Below the pieces are notes generated by a model, which was not told where the DNA came from, made no database searches, and saw only the letters and a program-made list of their open reading frames with translations. A stretch of 64,000 nt of DNA, taken from Enteractinococcus helveticum. Lineage in GTDB: Bacteria; Actinomycetota; Actinomycetes; Actinomycetales; Micrococcaceae. Shown here piece by piece: positions 16,321 to 24,794 of the stretch; within the stretch, counting starts at the first letter, position 1; every line of letters starts with the position of its first letter. The stretch is taken from NCBI RefSeq assembly GCF_001657475.1, contig NZ_LXEY01000009.1:1-64000 (forward strand). The letters run 5' to 3'. A program made the translations under genes and the position numbers.

Positions 16321-16913
16321 GGCAGAATGGTTTGTCCCGTGGCGGCGCCTTCGACACTTTTTTGGAAACCGCGAGCCACATCGGCCAGATCTACCGGAAT
16401 AAACCCTGGGAAGAAATCTCCGAAGGTATCCAAGCTTTCGGTAAAGACCGATGGACTGACCGCGTTGATCCGAATCGGTGCCATCTCAATGGCTGCTGCT
16501 CTGACGAACGCATCGACGGCGCCATTGACGGTGGCTGCGGCGACACCTGAAACCACTGGGTCGCGTGATGGGATGCCACTCATCAAAGTAAATGATCCCC
16601 TCGGTGCGATGTGGTCAAGCCCGGTGCGCACCAGGTTGATTTGTGCCAGTGCCTTTTGCTGCCAAGCGGACTCAAAATCCGCGGAGCTTAAGGCCTGGAA
16701 TTCGGCGTAGCGGACCTCCCCGGCTGCATAGACCACAGCGTCTACGGTGCCAGCTTGCTGCCACATGTCTTGCAGCTGGTTGAGGTCGGAAACATCGGCT
16801 TGGATATCGCCGCGTGTTCTTCCGACGGTGATCATATCGTGGCCTCGCGATGCCAAATGCTCGGTAATCGCGCGGCCAGCTGTTCCATGTGCTCCAATAC
16901 TTAATATCTTCAT
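16317..16913 (-). CDS. Short-chain dehydrogenase/reductase family protein
   Basis: 198 residues. The N-terminal Rossmann motif is IGAHGTAGRAI near 6-16, followed by DAVVYAAG in place of the common NNAG. The usual YxxxK is replaced by a VAAATVNGAVDAF segment, so classical SDR catalysis is doubtful; many small SDR-like proteins of this type exist. The start has AAGGAGC directly upstream. It is the first gene of an operon with the DMT exporter, probably controlled by the divergent LysR protein. Confidence 0.75.
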   Translation of the reverse strand: MKILSIGAHGTAGRAITEHLASRGHDMITVGRTRGDIQADVSDLNQLQDMWQQAGTVDAVVYAAGEVRYAEFQALSSADFESAWQQKALAQINLVRTGLDHIAPRGSFTLMSGIPSRDPVVSGVAAATVNGAVDAFVRAAAIEMAPIRINAVSPSVFTESLDTFGDFFPGFIPVDLADVARGFQKSVEGAATGQTILP

Positions 16914-16917
16914 GCTC

Positions 16918-16945
16918 CTTAGTGAAACTTATTCCAAGCACTAAG
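16918..16945. promoter_or_regulatory. Inverted repeat in the SDR/LysR divergent promoter
   Basis: CTTAGTG and CACTAAG form a perfect 7-bp inverted repeat separated by 14 bp, in the 71-bp gap between the divergent SDR and LysR genes. Size and place suit a LysR-type operator, although the exact T-N11-A form is not obvious. Confidence 0.5.
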
Positions 16946-16984
16946 TGAAATACGTCACTGAATATCCTGTTATACACTGGGCGT

Positions 16985-17896
16985 ATGACTGTAGAAATTC
17001 GGCACCTTCGAGCGCTGGTAGCGCTGAGTCAGGCGGACACCTACACGACTGCAGCAGCTATGCTGGGCACCACGCAACCCACCTTGTCGCGCACGATTGC
17101 ACAGCTCGAAGAGCTCACCGGCGCACAGTTGGTGCAACGCACTACCAGGCATATGGGCCTCACGGCTGCCGGGGCACAATTTGCCGAAACCGCACAGACA
17201 ATGCTGCAGCAATTGGATGCGGCAATCCAGGCGCTTGGATCACCGGCTGATACGCCCTTGCGGCTCGGATGGGCCTGGGCTGGCTTCGGCAAACATACGG
17301 TGCCACTGTTGACGCAGTGGAAAGATCACCATGGTCACAGTGTGTACATGTCTCGGCCTGATGATCCGCTGCAAGCACTGCTCAATGGCGATATTGATGT
17401 GGCCCTGATCCGACGGTCACCACCGACCGATACGCTACTGGACGGTATAACTACCCAGACACTGTTCACCGAAGAACTGGTTGCAGTTATCCCCGCCAAT
17501 GATCCGCGCGCACAGTACGCAACCGTGCAACTGGCAGATTTTAGTCACGACGTCGTGGCGATGTGTGCCACGGCTCCCACCGTTACAACCCAGTTGTGGT
17601 CCTTTGTCGATCCGGCTCCACGAACGGTGACTGTGGCCAATACCGAGGAATGGTTGACCCATATCGCCATGGGGGAGGCCGTTGGTATTACCGCTGCAGC
17701 CACGCTTCATAGCCATCGCAGCAGCGACGTCAACTACCTGCCCATTGATGACGCACCCGCCGTAGAAGTCTTGCTGGCCTGGAGTCAACAGACACCACAC
17801 CCGCGGGCGGCTGAGTTTGCTCGGCTGGCCAGACAATACTTCACGCAATTCATTGCTACCTCCACCCCGCCGCTGGTACTGACCGCCGAGGAATAG
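16985..17896 (+). CDS. LysR-family transcriptional regulator
   Basis: 303 residues. The N-terminal winged HTH contains LVALSQADTYTTAAAMLGTT and LSRTIAQLEELTGAQLVQRT, the normal LysR pattern at 10-60, followed by a substrate-binding domain. It is divergent from the SDR-exporter operon, the usual arrangement for a LysR regulator and its target. The effector is unknown. Confidence 0.88.
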   Translation: MTVEIRHLRALVALSQADTYTTAAAMLGTTQPTLSRTIAQLEELTGAQLVQRTTRHMGLTAAGAQFAETAQTMLQQLDAAIQALGSPADTPLRLGWAWAGFGKHTVPLLTQWKDHHGHSVYMSRPDDPLQALLNGDIDVALIRRSPPTDTLLDGITTQTLFTEELVAVIPANDPRAQYATVQLADFSHDVVAMCATAPTVTTQLWSFVDPAPRTVTVANTEEWLTHIAMGEAVGITAAATLHSHRSSDVNYLPIDDAPAVEVLLAWSQQTPHPRAAEFARLARQYFTQFIATSTPPLVLTAEE

Positions 17897-17931
17897 TTCG
17901 TCGTGCCTACGCTCGTACCGCATGCACGCGG

Positions 17932-19059
17932 TTAGAGGGTCGCAAGCTCAGCGACAGCTAGCGAGAGATTCCGCCACAGCTCCTGATGAGTTGCCCTGCC
18001 CGACTTCCAGAAAAGGACCTGGCTACCAGCTGTACTGCTGCCCCCGTCGGTGTGTGAAGTGATACCTAGCTGGCCGTTTCGCCATAGTCTCGGACGCTGC
18101 AAGGATGCATGCAGCGTCCGATGCGCGGTGCGAATCTGAGTGTGGCCGAGTTCTAAAAGCTCGGTGGCTGCTGCTTTCACGGCGTCATCTAGCCAACCGG
18201 TGAAACGAAGGGTCGCCCGATCCTGGGGCTTAGCAGGCAGCGCTTCAAGCGCAGGATCAGCGAGCACCTGGTCCACGAGTGAAGCCGACCCCGACAGATA
18301 GGTCCAGGCAAGGTCTATTTCGGAAGCGACACACCAGCTGCGGTCTGCCGGCCACCACAGATTTGGCGTCTGCTGATACTCCTGAATAAAGGACAACGCA
18401 GCCTCGACTGGGCCGGTGAAGAGCAGGTAGGTGCGTTCCGGCAGCTCGACCAGGGGTCCATCGCGCACTTCGGAGGGCACCGGGTCAATGGGTGGCTCCA
18501 ACTGGTGTGCTGGTTCCCCTTCGCCGATGAGTTCGAAGCGGGCGGCGCCGTCCCAGCCGTACCCATTCCACAGTGCGAACCAACAATGTTCGGGAGTCGT
18601 GGTGTGATTCCGGAGGACGGACACCAAGTGCGCAGCTTCCGAGGCATCCAGTGTGCCTTCGGCCGGCCCAGAACTATCCCATGGAACCGGAGCTGCTGGG
18701 CGGTGGGGTGGCAGTGCGATGTCATGGAACTGTACGTCGTTGGTAACGGGCGTCTGACTCCACGCGGCGACCTGTGACCATCTGACGGGATCTTCACCTT
18801 TTTGAACGGGGTGGAGCAGTCGAGTATAAGCTTCAAAGCCCTCCGGGATGACGGAACGTACTGTGCCCTGGTCAAACGGTGCCAAACGGGCGGCAATCCA
18901 GTCGGCTTCGTGCACTGCTGTGCTCCATTGCACCTGTGGGTTGCTGATCACAACTCTCCTATCCGCCGGAGTCTCTGACTCGGGGTAAGCTGACTTGCCC
19001 AAACTGTCCCGGAGCTCCTCAGTCACTCTTGTTCTCACGATAGTACTTTGCGCAGTCAC
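17932..19059 (-). CDS. Hypothetical protein (actinobacterial, unknown function)
   Basis: Up to 375 residues; later in-frame starts such as the GTG encoding VVISNPQ are possible. It is soluble and tryptophan-rich, with segments such as HCWFALWNGYGW, LFTGPVEAALSF and PNLWWPADRSWCVASEIDL that suggest a conserved actinobacterial family of unknown function. No catalytic motif is recognisable. It is isolated and convergent with the LysR gene. Confidence 0.7.
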   Translation of the reverse strand: MTAQSTIVRTRVTEELRDSLGKSAYPESETPADRRVVISNPQVQWSTAVHEADWIAARLAPFDQGTVRSVIPEGFEAYTRLLHPVQKGEDPVRWSQVAAWSQTPVTNDVQFHDIALPPHRPAAPVPWDSSGPAEGTLDASEAAHLVSVLRNHTTTPEHCWFALWNGYGWDGAARFELIGEGEPAHQLEPPIDPVPSEVRDGPLVELPERTYLLFTGPVEAALSFIQEYQQTPNLWWPADRSWCVASEIDLAWTYLSGSASLVDQVLADPALEALPAKPQDRATLRFTGWLDDAVKAAATELLELGHTQIRTAHRTLHASLQRPRLWRNGQLGITSHTDGGSSTAGSQVLFWKSGRATHQELWRNLSLAVAELATL

Positions 19060-19136
19060 GCGCTCTCCCTACACTTTGCAACGACGGAACACGCTGCGAC
19101 GTACACGGCGATATGCCGGTTGCCTAGTATTGGACT

Positions 19137-19304
19137 ATGCAAAATATCGCGATAGAAATTGAAGCAACGAATCAAATCGAAGCGGATCGCATTCTGGCGC
19201 TCTACCAGCGAGGTAAACGACACGGCGAGCTGGAAACAGAAGTGACGAGCGAAGTGTGGAACCGAGGATGGACACCGGGGGTAGACCCGTCTTTATCGGT
19301 TTGA
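19137..19304 (+). CDS. Possible 55-residue protein
   Basis: ATG at 19137 to TGA at 19302-19304 encodes a hydrophilic peptide beginning MQNIAIEIEATNQIEADRI, with a basic middle (YQRGKRHGELE) and a C-terminal VWNRGWTPGVDP. It is divergent from the hypothetical gene, with about 78 bp between them for a promoter. The ribosome site is weak and no relatives are recognised. Confidence 0.35.
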   Translation: MQNIAIEIEATNQIEADRILALYQRGKRHGELETEVTSEVWNRGWTPGVDPSLSV

Positions 19305-19462
19305 GTCATGGAGCACCAGTGTTCTACCGATTCGAAGTACCAGTTGAGACGAGCCTTGGACGCTAAGTCCACTGCGTCAAAACCGGGTGCGTCCGAACAG
19401 GTAACATCGAAGAGGCCCAGCTACGTGAGCTGGGCACTGATATTTTCGCAGCTTAAAGGTCC

Positions 19463-19500
19463 GGGGCCGGGATGACTCCGTGTGGAATCATCCCGGCCCC
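19463..19500 (-). terminator. Hairpin terminator after paaZ
   Basis: GGGGCCGGGATGA (19463-19475) pairs perfectly with TCATCCCGGCCCC (19488-19500) around a 12-base loop. It lies 28 bp beyond the paaZ stop codon on the leftward strand. No long U-tract follows, as is common in actinomycetes. Confidence 0.75.
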
Positions 19501-19528
19501 GAGTGGAAGGTGTGAGATGGAAGCGTAG

Positions 19529-21631
19529 TTACTTCGCGTACTGCTCCGGCCAGGTCTTAGTGACCAGGGTCAGGACGTCGTAGGTTGCCACGATCTCGTC
19601 GTTCTGATTATGCAGTACAGCATCCCAGCGGACCTCACCGTATTCGTCGGTTACGCGAGGAGTGATCTGTTTTGCGGTCAGAGTGACGCGAATGGCGTCG
19701 TCGTAGGTAACCGGGGTGATGAACGACAGGTTCTCCAGGCCGTAGTTCGCCAGGACCGGCCCTGGTGCGGCGTCAACAAACAGTCCGGCGGCCCAGGAGA
19801 CCAATAGGTAACCGTGTGCGACACGACGCGGGAAGAACGGGTTGGCCATGGCGGCTTCTTCGTCAGTGTGCGCATAGAATTTGTCGCCGGTTTCTTCGGC
19901 GAAATCTAGAATGTCGTCTAGGGTCACGGTGCGCAGTTCGGAGGCGAACTGATCGCCGATGCGCAGGGTTTCTAGCGACTTGCGGAATGGGTGTTCGCCG
20001 GCGCCGTCGTCGACCATCTGACGGGTCACAGTATTAGCTTTGGCGCCCTGGTGCCACACACCGGTGATGGCGGTGAGCATATCGGGGGACCCCTGCAGCG
20101 AGGAGCGCTGCATGTAATGTTTGACGGCGCGCACGCCACCGAGCTCTTCGCCACCACCTGCGCGGCCCGGACCACCGTGGACCAGGTGCGGCATGGGTGA
20201 ACCATGGCCGGTTGAGGTCTTGGCGGTGTCACGGTTCAGCACGTGCAGTCGGCCGTGGTGAGCCGAGATGCCCAGGGTGGTTTCGGCAACGTAGGCCTCG
20301 TCGTCAGAAGCTACGGTTGCCACCAGGGAACCGCCACCCAGTGCGGCTAGGCGCACTGCTTCCGCCGGGGTGCCGTCGTAGCCGATGACCGAGGTGACCG
20401 GGCCGAAGGCCTCAACATTGTGGACGGCGTGGGTATCGGCGTCGTCGAATTCCAAGATCGTGGCCGGGAAGAATGCGCCAGAAGCATCGTATTGGTCGAT
20501 CTGATCTGGACCACCCAGGCGAAGTTTGCCGCCGGCGTCGATCAATTGACGTGTGGCTTTGGCAACGTCTTGCTGCTGTTCCTTGGAGGCCAGTGGGCCC
20601 ATGGTGGAGCCCTCGGCATCCGAGGCGCCCACGGAGACCTTATCGGTCAGGCGTGTGGATAGCGCGGTGATGAAGGGTTCCTTGATGGACTCTGGGACGA
20701 TGACGCGGCGGATCGCGGTACATTTCTGCCCGGTCTTGGTGGTCATCTCAACGAATACAGCCTTGACGAATGCGTCGAATTCTTCGGTGCCTTCGGTGGC
20801 ATCCGGGCCCAGGATTGCGGCGTTCAGGGAGTCGGCTTCTGCGGTGAAACGCACTCCGCCGTTCAGGACGCTGTCGTGACTGCGCAAGGTGTTGGCGGTG
20901 GACAGGGAACCGGTGAAGGCCACATGGTCGCGGTAGTCCAGATGATCCAGCAGATCACGCGCCGAACCCGACAGCAGCTGCAGGGAACCCTCCGGCAGAA
21001 TGCCCGATTCCAGCATCATACGCACCACGGCCTCGGTAACGTACCCGGTCGACGTCGCTGGTTTCACAATGGTGGGGACCCCGGCAATAAACGATGGGGA
21101 GAATTTCTCTAAGAAACCCCAGACCGGGAAGTTGAACGCGTTGATCTGTACGGCAACGCCGGGGATGCGCTGGTAGATGTGGGTGCCCAAGAATGAGCCA
21201 TCGCGCGATAGGACCTCGGTTTTGCCGTCGATGATGACGTTGCTGTTGGGCATTTCGCGGCGACCCTTGGACGAGAACACAAACAGTGTGGAAATTCCGC
21301 CGTCGGTATCGATGTAGTGGTCGCGCTGGGTTGCACCGGTGCGGAAGGAGACTTTGTAGAGTTCCTCCTTGCGGCCGTTCAGGTACTGTGCCAGCTCTTT
21401 GAGTTTGAGCGCGCGCTCGTGGGTGGTCAACTCGCCGAGCGAACGCTGGCCAACTGTGCGGGCATAGTCCACCATGCCGGCTGTGTCGATGCCGTCGGAG
21501 GAAACCTGGGTAATCAGTTCCCCGGTATTCGCATCGAGTACTTGGGCGATATTTTCTGGAGCGTCAGGAGCTTGCCACTTTCCCTGTGCATACGACGACA
21601 GGACAGTTTGCGCTGGTGCGTTGATTGTCAT
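19529..21631 (-). CDS. paaZ: PaaZ: bifunctional aldehyde dehydrogenase / oxepin-CoA hydrolase
   Basis: 700 residues from the ATG at 21631 (AAGGAG nine bases upstream); the longer frame to 21712 lacks a ribosome site. The N-terminal aldehyde dehydrogenase domain has FTAEADSLNAAIL and the catalytic cysteine in KTGQKCTAIRRV near 304. The C-terminal MaoC hot-dog domain from about 545 has FYAHTDEEAAM and RRVAHGYLLVSW. In the phenylacetate pathway PaaZ opens the oxepin-CoA ring and oxidises the resulting semialdehyde. The rest of the core paa operon (paaABCDE, paaK) is not in the window. A TetR-type operator lies just upstream. Confidence 0.92.
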   Translation of the reverse strand: MTINAPAQTVLSSYAQGKWQAPDAPENIAQVLDANTGELITQVSSDGIDTAGMVDYARTVGQRSLGELTTHERALKLKELAQYLNGRKEELYKVSFRTGATQRDHYIDTDGGISTLFVFSSKGRREMPNSNVIIDGKTEVLSRDGSFLGTHIYQRIPGVAVQINAFNFPVWGFLEKFSPSFIAGVPTIVKPATSTGYVTEAVVRMMLESGILPEGSLQLLSGSARDLLDHLDYRDHVAFTGSLSTANTLRSHDSVLNGGVRFTAEADSLNAAILGPDATEGTEEFDAFVKAVFVEMTTKTGQKCTAIRRVIVPESIKEPFITALSTRLTDKVSVGASDAEGSTMGPLASKEQQQDVAKATRQLIDAGGKLRLGGPDQIDQYDASGAFFPATILEFDDADTHAVHNVEAFGPVTSVIGYDGTPAEAVRLAALGGGSLVATVASDDEAYVAETTLGISAHHGRLHVLNRDTAKTSTGHGSPMPHLVHGGPGRAGGGEELGGVRAVKHYMQRSSLQGSPDMLTAITGVWHQGAKANTVTRQMVDDGAGEHPFRKSLETLRIGDQFASELRTVTLDDILDFAEETGDKFYAHTDEEAAMANPFFPRRVAHGYLLVSWAAGLFVDAAPGPVLANYGLENLSFITPVTYDDAIRVTLTAKQITPRVTDEYGEVRWDAVLHNQNDEIVATYDVLTLVTKTWPEQYAK

Positions 21632-21655
21632 GGGGTGAAGACTCCTTATTACAGT

Positions 21656-21671
21656 CTGAACGTTCGTTCGG
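21656..21671. promoter_or_regulatory. Putative TetR/PaaR-type operator upstream of paaZ
   Basis: CTGAACGTTCGTTCGG contains the palindrome GAACGTTC and overlapping CGAACG units, and lies 25 bp upstream of the paaZ start. A related sequence is found upstream of the MHS transporter gene at 24119-24135. Phenylacetate genes of actinobacteria are commonly controlled by a TetR-family PaaR; no tetR gene is seen here. Confidence 0.45.
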
Positions 21672-21746
21672 TTATTGCGGCCAGTATAGCGTAGATAACA
21701 TTTTGCAGCCACCGAGTATTGCGACGCACGTCACGTGCGTGCTGGG

Positions 21747-22565
21747 TTATTTCTTGCGTCGGTCGAGGAATGCCTGCATGCGATCGAACTTGGCCTCTGA
21801 CTCAAACAAGATGGCCTGGCCGAGGTCATCGGCCCACGGGTGGGCTTCGCGCGGCAGTTTGAAGACCCGTTTGGTGACCTGAACTGCTAGCGGGTCTTGT
21901 TCGGCAATCTTGTCGGCCAGGGCGTGAGCGGCGTCCATGAGGTCTTCGGGTTCATGAATTGAGTTGATCAGCCGGTACTGCAGGGCTTCTTCGGCGTCGA
22001 GCATCCGCCCGGTGAGTAGTATTTCCAAGGCGATGCTCTCACCGGCTAGTTCCTTGATGCGCCACATCGCACCGGCGGCAGGGGAGATGCCCAGGCCGGT
22101 TTCGGGCTGACTGAAACGCACCTTGGTGGTGGCCACTCGGAAGTCTGCCGCCCAGGCCAATTCGGCGCCACCGCCCAGGGCAAAACCGTCGATCGCTGCG
22201 ATGACTGGCATGGGCAGTTCGTTGATGCGGTTGAAGATTTTCGAGTTCACGCCCCGCAAGGCGTCGTGCCGACGGCGCTCGCGGAGCTGGGCAATGTCAG
22301 CGCCCGAAGCAAAGATTCCGCGGGTGCGAGTTGGGTCTTTGGGGTGCGGGGTTTCGGTGCCGGTGATGATCAGGATGTGTGGGTGATCTTCCAGCCACTG
22401 GCACAGGGTATGGAACTCGTTGACCATGGTCTGGTCAATCGCATTGAGCACGTTGGGGCGGTTCATTGCCGCGACCACCCGGTCTGGTTTCTCCTCGTCG
22501 AGCCGCACTTCAAGTGCCTGGAAATCCGCGGTGAGAGTTTTCAGATCGTCAAATAGTGTCGACAT
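21747..22565 (-). CDS. Enoyl-CoA hydratase/isomerase family protein (PaaF/PaaG type)
   Basis: 272 residues from the ATG at 22565 with GAAAGGAAA upstream. Crotonase-fold motifs are present: ASGADIAQL (oxyanion-hole strand), AIDGFALGGGAELAWAADF near 130-148, and QPETGLGISPAAG, whose glutamate corresponds to a crotonase catalytic position. Lying between paaZ and an MHS transporter gene, it probably acts in phenylacetyl-CoA ring degradation or the following beta-oxidation. Which step cannot be decided from sequence. Confidence 0.85.
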   Translation of the reverse strand: MSTLFDDLKTLTADFQALEVRLDEEKPDRVVAAMNRPNVLNAIDQTMVNEFHTLCQWLEDHPHILIITGTETPHPKDPTRTRGIFASGADIAQLRERRRHDALRGVNSKIFNRINELPMPVIAAIDGFALGGGAELAWAADFRVATTKVRFSQPETGLGISPAAGAMWRIKELAGESIALEILLTGRMLDAEEALQYRLINSIHEPEDLMDAAHALADKIAEQDPLAVQVTKRVFKLPREAHPWADDLGQAILFESEAKFDRMQAFLDRRKK

Positions 22566-22602
22566 GAGTGTTTCCTTTCGTGTGGTGTAGTTCAACGGCC
22601 GA

Positions 22603-22640
22603 CGGCGCCGGAAACCGTGATGAAACGGTTTCCGGCGCCG
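22603..22640 (-). terminator. Strong hairpin terminator after the MHS transporter gene
   Basis: CGGCGCCGGAAACCGT (22603-22618) pairs with ACGGTTTCCGGCGCCG (22625-22640) around a 6-base loop. It lies between the transporter stop codon and the next gene on the leftward strand, so the hydratase and the transporter are probably separate transcripts. Confidence 0.75.
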
Positions 22641-22669
22641 AAGCGAGGTGCTTTGTAGTTATAACCAGG

Positions 22670-24034
22670 TTAGGCCTTAACGTCAGCAACTGCTGTTGCC
22701 TGCTCGGCGCTCAGCGCGGCGCCGTCGTCACTGAGATCACGGCCTTCGACGGATTTTGGCACGAGAATTACGGCGATGAGTGAGGTCGTAGCCAGTACCG
22801 CGATGTAGACACCGATCATCCACGACTGACCGGTGGCATTGAGGATCATTTCGGAGATCATCGGGGCAAACGCGCCACCGATGATCGAACCGAATGCATA
22901 GCCGATGGATACGCCCGAGTAGCGAACAGCTGCTGGGAACATCTCGGCATACAGTGCAGACTGTGGTCCATAAGAGGGCCCCAGCCCAACGGTCAACATA
23001 AAGATTGCCAGGGTGAACAGCGCCAGGGAAGCGGTATCGATCAGGAACCACATCGGGATGGCCCAAATAATGATCCAGGCGTAACCGATGATGAAGGTTT
23101 TGCGTTTGCCAATCTTGTCGCCGATCCAGCCACCAAACATGGTGAAGGCTAACCAGCCCAGACCGCCGATAATCGAGGCCACCAGGGTTGCCGAGCGTGG
23201 CATGCCCAACACGTTGGCGCCGTAGGAAGCGAAGAAGGCGATGACCAGGTAGCCGGCGGCGTTATTAGCGGCGAAGATCAGTGCGGCCAACACGACGGGG
23301 CGTTTGTGGTTGCGCATCAATTCGCCCAGCGGTGCGGAGGATTCTTTGCGGCGTTGCTGCATTTCGGTAAATACCGGTGATTCGGCCACGGCGCGGCGAA
23401 TGAGGTAGCCGACCAGGATCAGTACGACCGACGACAGGAATGGCACACGCCAGCCCCAGGCCAGGAATTGTTCTTCGCTCAGGAAGCTGGTCAGGCCGAA
23501 CATGAACAGCGTGGCCAAGATCATGCCGAGCGGTACGCCAATTTGCGGGTAGGAGCCGAAGAAGGAGCGCTTATTGGTTGGGGCATGTTCGACGGACATT
23601 AATGCCGCTCCGCCCCATTCACCACCTGCAGAGAAGCCTTGTAAAATGCGCATCAGGATCAGCAGGATTGGAGCAGCGACCCCGATGGTGGCATAGGTTG
23701 GCAGCAGGCCGATTGCCGCAGTGGCGACACCCATACCCATCAAGGTGATGACGAGCATGAGCTTGCGCCCGTATTTATCACCGAGGTGCCCGGCAACGAT
23801 GGCGCCCAGTGGGCGGAAGAGGAAGGAAATGCCGACGGAGGCCCACGAAACAATCTGTGCTAGGCCAGGGCTGTCGGCGGCAAGTGGTTCAAAGAACAGG
23901 GGTGCCAGGACGAATGCTGCGGCCTGGGCGTAGATGAAGAAGTCGTACCATTCGATGGTGGTGCCGACGAGTGTTCCTGCAAGAACGCGGCGCTGTTCAG
24001 ATCGAGTGCGCGCGCGAGGCGTGGTCGTGGTCAT
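22670..24034 (-). CDS. MFS transporter, metabolite:H+ symporter (MHS) family
   Basis: 454 residues from the ATG at 24034. MHS hallmarks: GTTIEWYDFFIYA near the N-terminus, GAIVAGHLGDKYGRK in loop 2-3, and LQGFSAGGEWGGAALM in helix 5. Twelve hydrophobic helices are visible. MHS proteins take up organic acids such as shikimate, ketoglutarate or aromatic acids. Location between paa-type genes suggests uptake of an aromatic acid. A TetR-type operator-like site lies about 85 bp upstream. Confidence 0.88.
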   Translation of the reverse strand: MTTTTPRARTRSEQRRVLAGTLVGTTIEWYDFFIYAQAAAFVLAPLFFEPLAADSPGLAQIVSWASVGISFLFRPLGAIVAGHLGDKYGRKLMLVITLMGMGVATAAIGLLPTYATIGVAAPILLILMRILQGFSAGGEWGGAALMSVEHAPTNKRSFFGSYPQIGVPLGMILATLFMFGLTSFLSEEQFLAWGWRVPFLSSVVLILVGYLIRRAVAESPVFTEMQQRRKESSAPLGELMRNHKRPVVLAALIFAANNAAGYLVIAFFASYGANVLGMPRSATLVASIIGGLGWLAFTMFGGWIGDKIGKRKTFIIGYAWIIIWAIPMWFLIDTASLALFTLAIFMLTVGLGPSYGPQSALYAEMFPAAVRYSGVSIGYAFGSIIGGAFAPMISEMILNATGQSWMIGVYIAVLATTSLIAVILVPKSVEGRDLSDDGAALSAEQATAVADVKA

Positions 24035-24118
24035 GTTCTCCCCAGTGACAATAGGAAAATGATGCATTGGTGTGTGAGTGATGGCCCGCCAGGGGCGCTA
24101 TCGCCAACCGTTAACTCA

Positions 24119-24135
24119 CTGAACGATCGGTCTGG
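24119..24135. promoter_or_regulatory. Putative TetR/PaaR-type operator upstream of the MHS gene
   Basis: CTGAACGATCGGTCTGG contains CGATCG and shares CTGAACG-TCG with the site before paaZ. It lies upstream of the leftward MHS gene and could place it in the same regulon. Confidence 0.4.
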
Positions 24136-24210
24136 AAAGACATTATGACACAGGTGTGAGCACAATCACAAACTTCGCGTGTTTTCGTCGAAGTGTATTG
24201 AGGAAAGCAG

Positions 24211-24243
24211 AAATCCTGGCGGCTACAAGGCCTGCCAGGATTT
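24211..24243 (-). terminator. Hairpin terminator after the PaaI gene
   Basis: AAATCCTGGC (24211-24220) pairs with GCCAGGATTT (24234-24243) around a 13-base loop, 30 bp beyond the thioesterase stop codon. Confidence 0.7.
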
Positions 24244-24272
24244 CTACTGCAGTATGGACTTGGTGCGCTGCG

Positions 24273-24743
24273 TTAGGAGCGCTGAGCTCGTGGGATGGTT
24301 CGGAACCGGCCGCGGAACTCTGCGATGAGCTTTCCTTGATCATCGGTGATCGTGACATCGCACAACCCCGAACGTCCCGAGGTGTTGTGACGGCGTCCAA
24401 CAGCGATCAGCGGTGTATCGACGGGCGCGGAAGCGATGAAATGAATATCTGAACCCTGGGTGACGGAGATGGTGGAGCCATCGCCGTCGGGGTTATTGCA
24501 GGCCCACGCGAATAACGTGTCCGCAAAAGCAAATAACATCCCGCCGTGGGCGATGTCGAAGCCGTTGAGCATTTCGGGCCGAATGGTCATGTGCCCTTTG
24601 GCATATCCCTCGGCGTATTCGGAGATCGTGATGCCCAACCAGTCGGCTGCTTTATCAGTGCCAAGTATCGGATGATCATGGGGGCCAAAATTTCCCCGCT
24701 TGATGGACTGATCATTCGAAGCGGAATGCGCATTATTCGTCAT
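24273..24743 (-). CDS. paaI: PaaI-type hydroxyphenylacetyl-CoA thioesterase
   Basis: 156-residue hot-dog thioesterase. The PaaI motif NGFDIAHGGMLFAFADTLFA carries the catalytic region (Asn, HGG, and Asp in the helix) near residues 60-80. PaaI hydrolyses stalled hydroxylated aryl-CoA esters and protects the phenylacetate pathway. It has its own terminator and lies between the MHS gene and the muconate-cycloisomerase-like gene on the same strand. Confidence 0.85.
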   Translation of the reverse strand: MTNNAHSASNDQSIKRGNFGPHDHPILGTDKAADWLGITISEYAEGYAKGHMTIRPEMLNGFDIAHGGMLFAFADTLFAWACNNPDGDGSTISVTQGSDIHFIASAPVDTPLIAVGRRHNTSGRSGLCDVTITDDQGKLIAEFRGRFRTIPRAQRS

Positions 24744-24794
24744 GGTGGATATCGTAGCCGTGATTGCTTCAGGCCGCAGGATGAGCTCTTAGCG

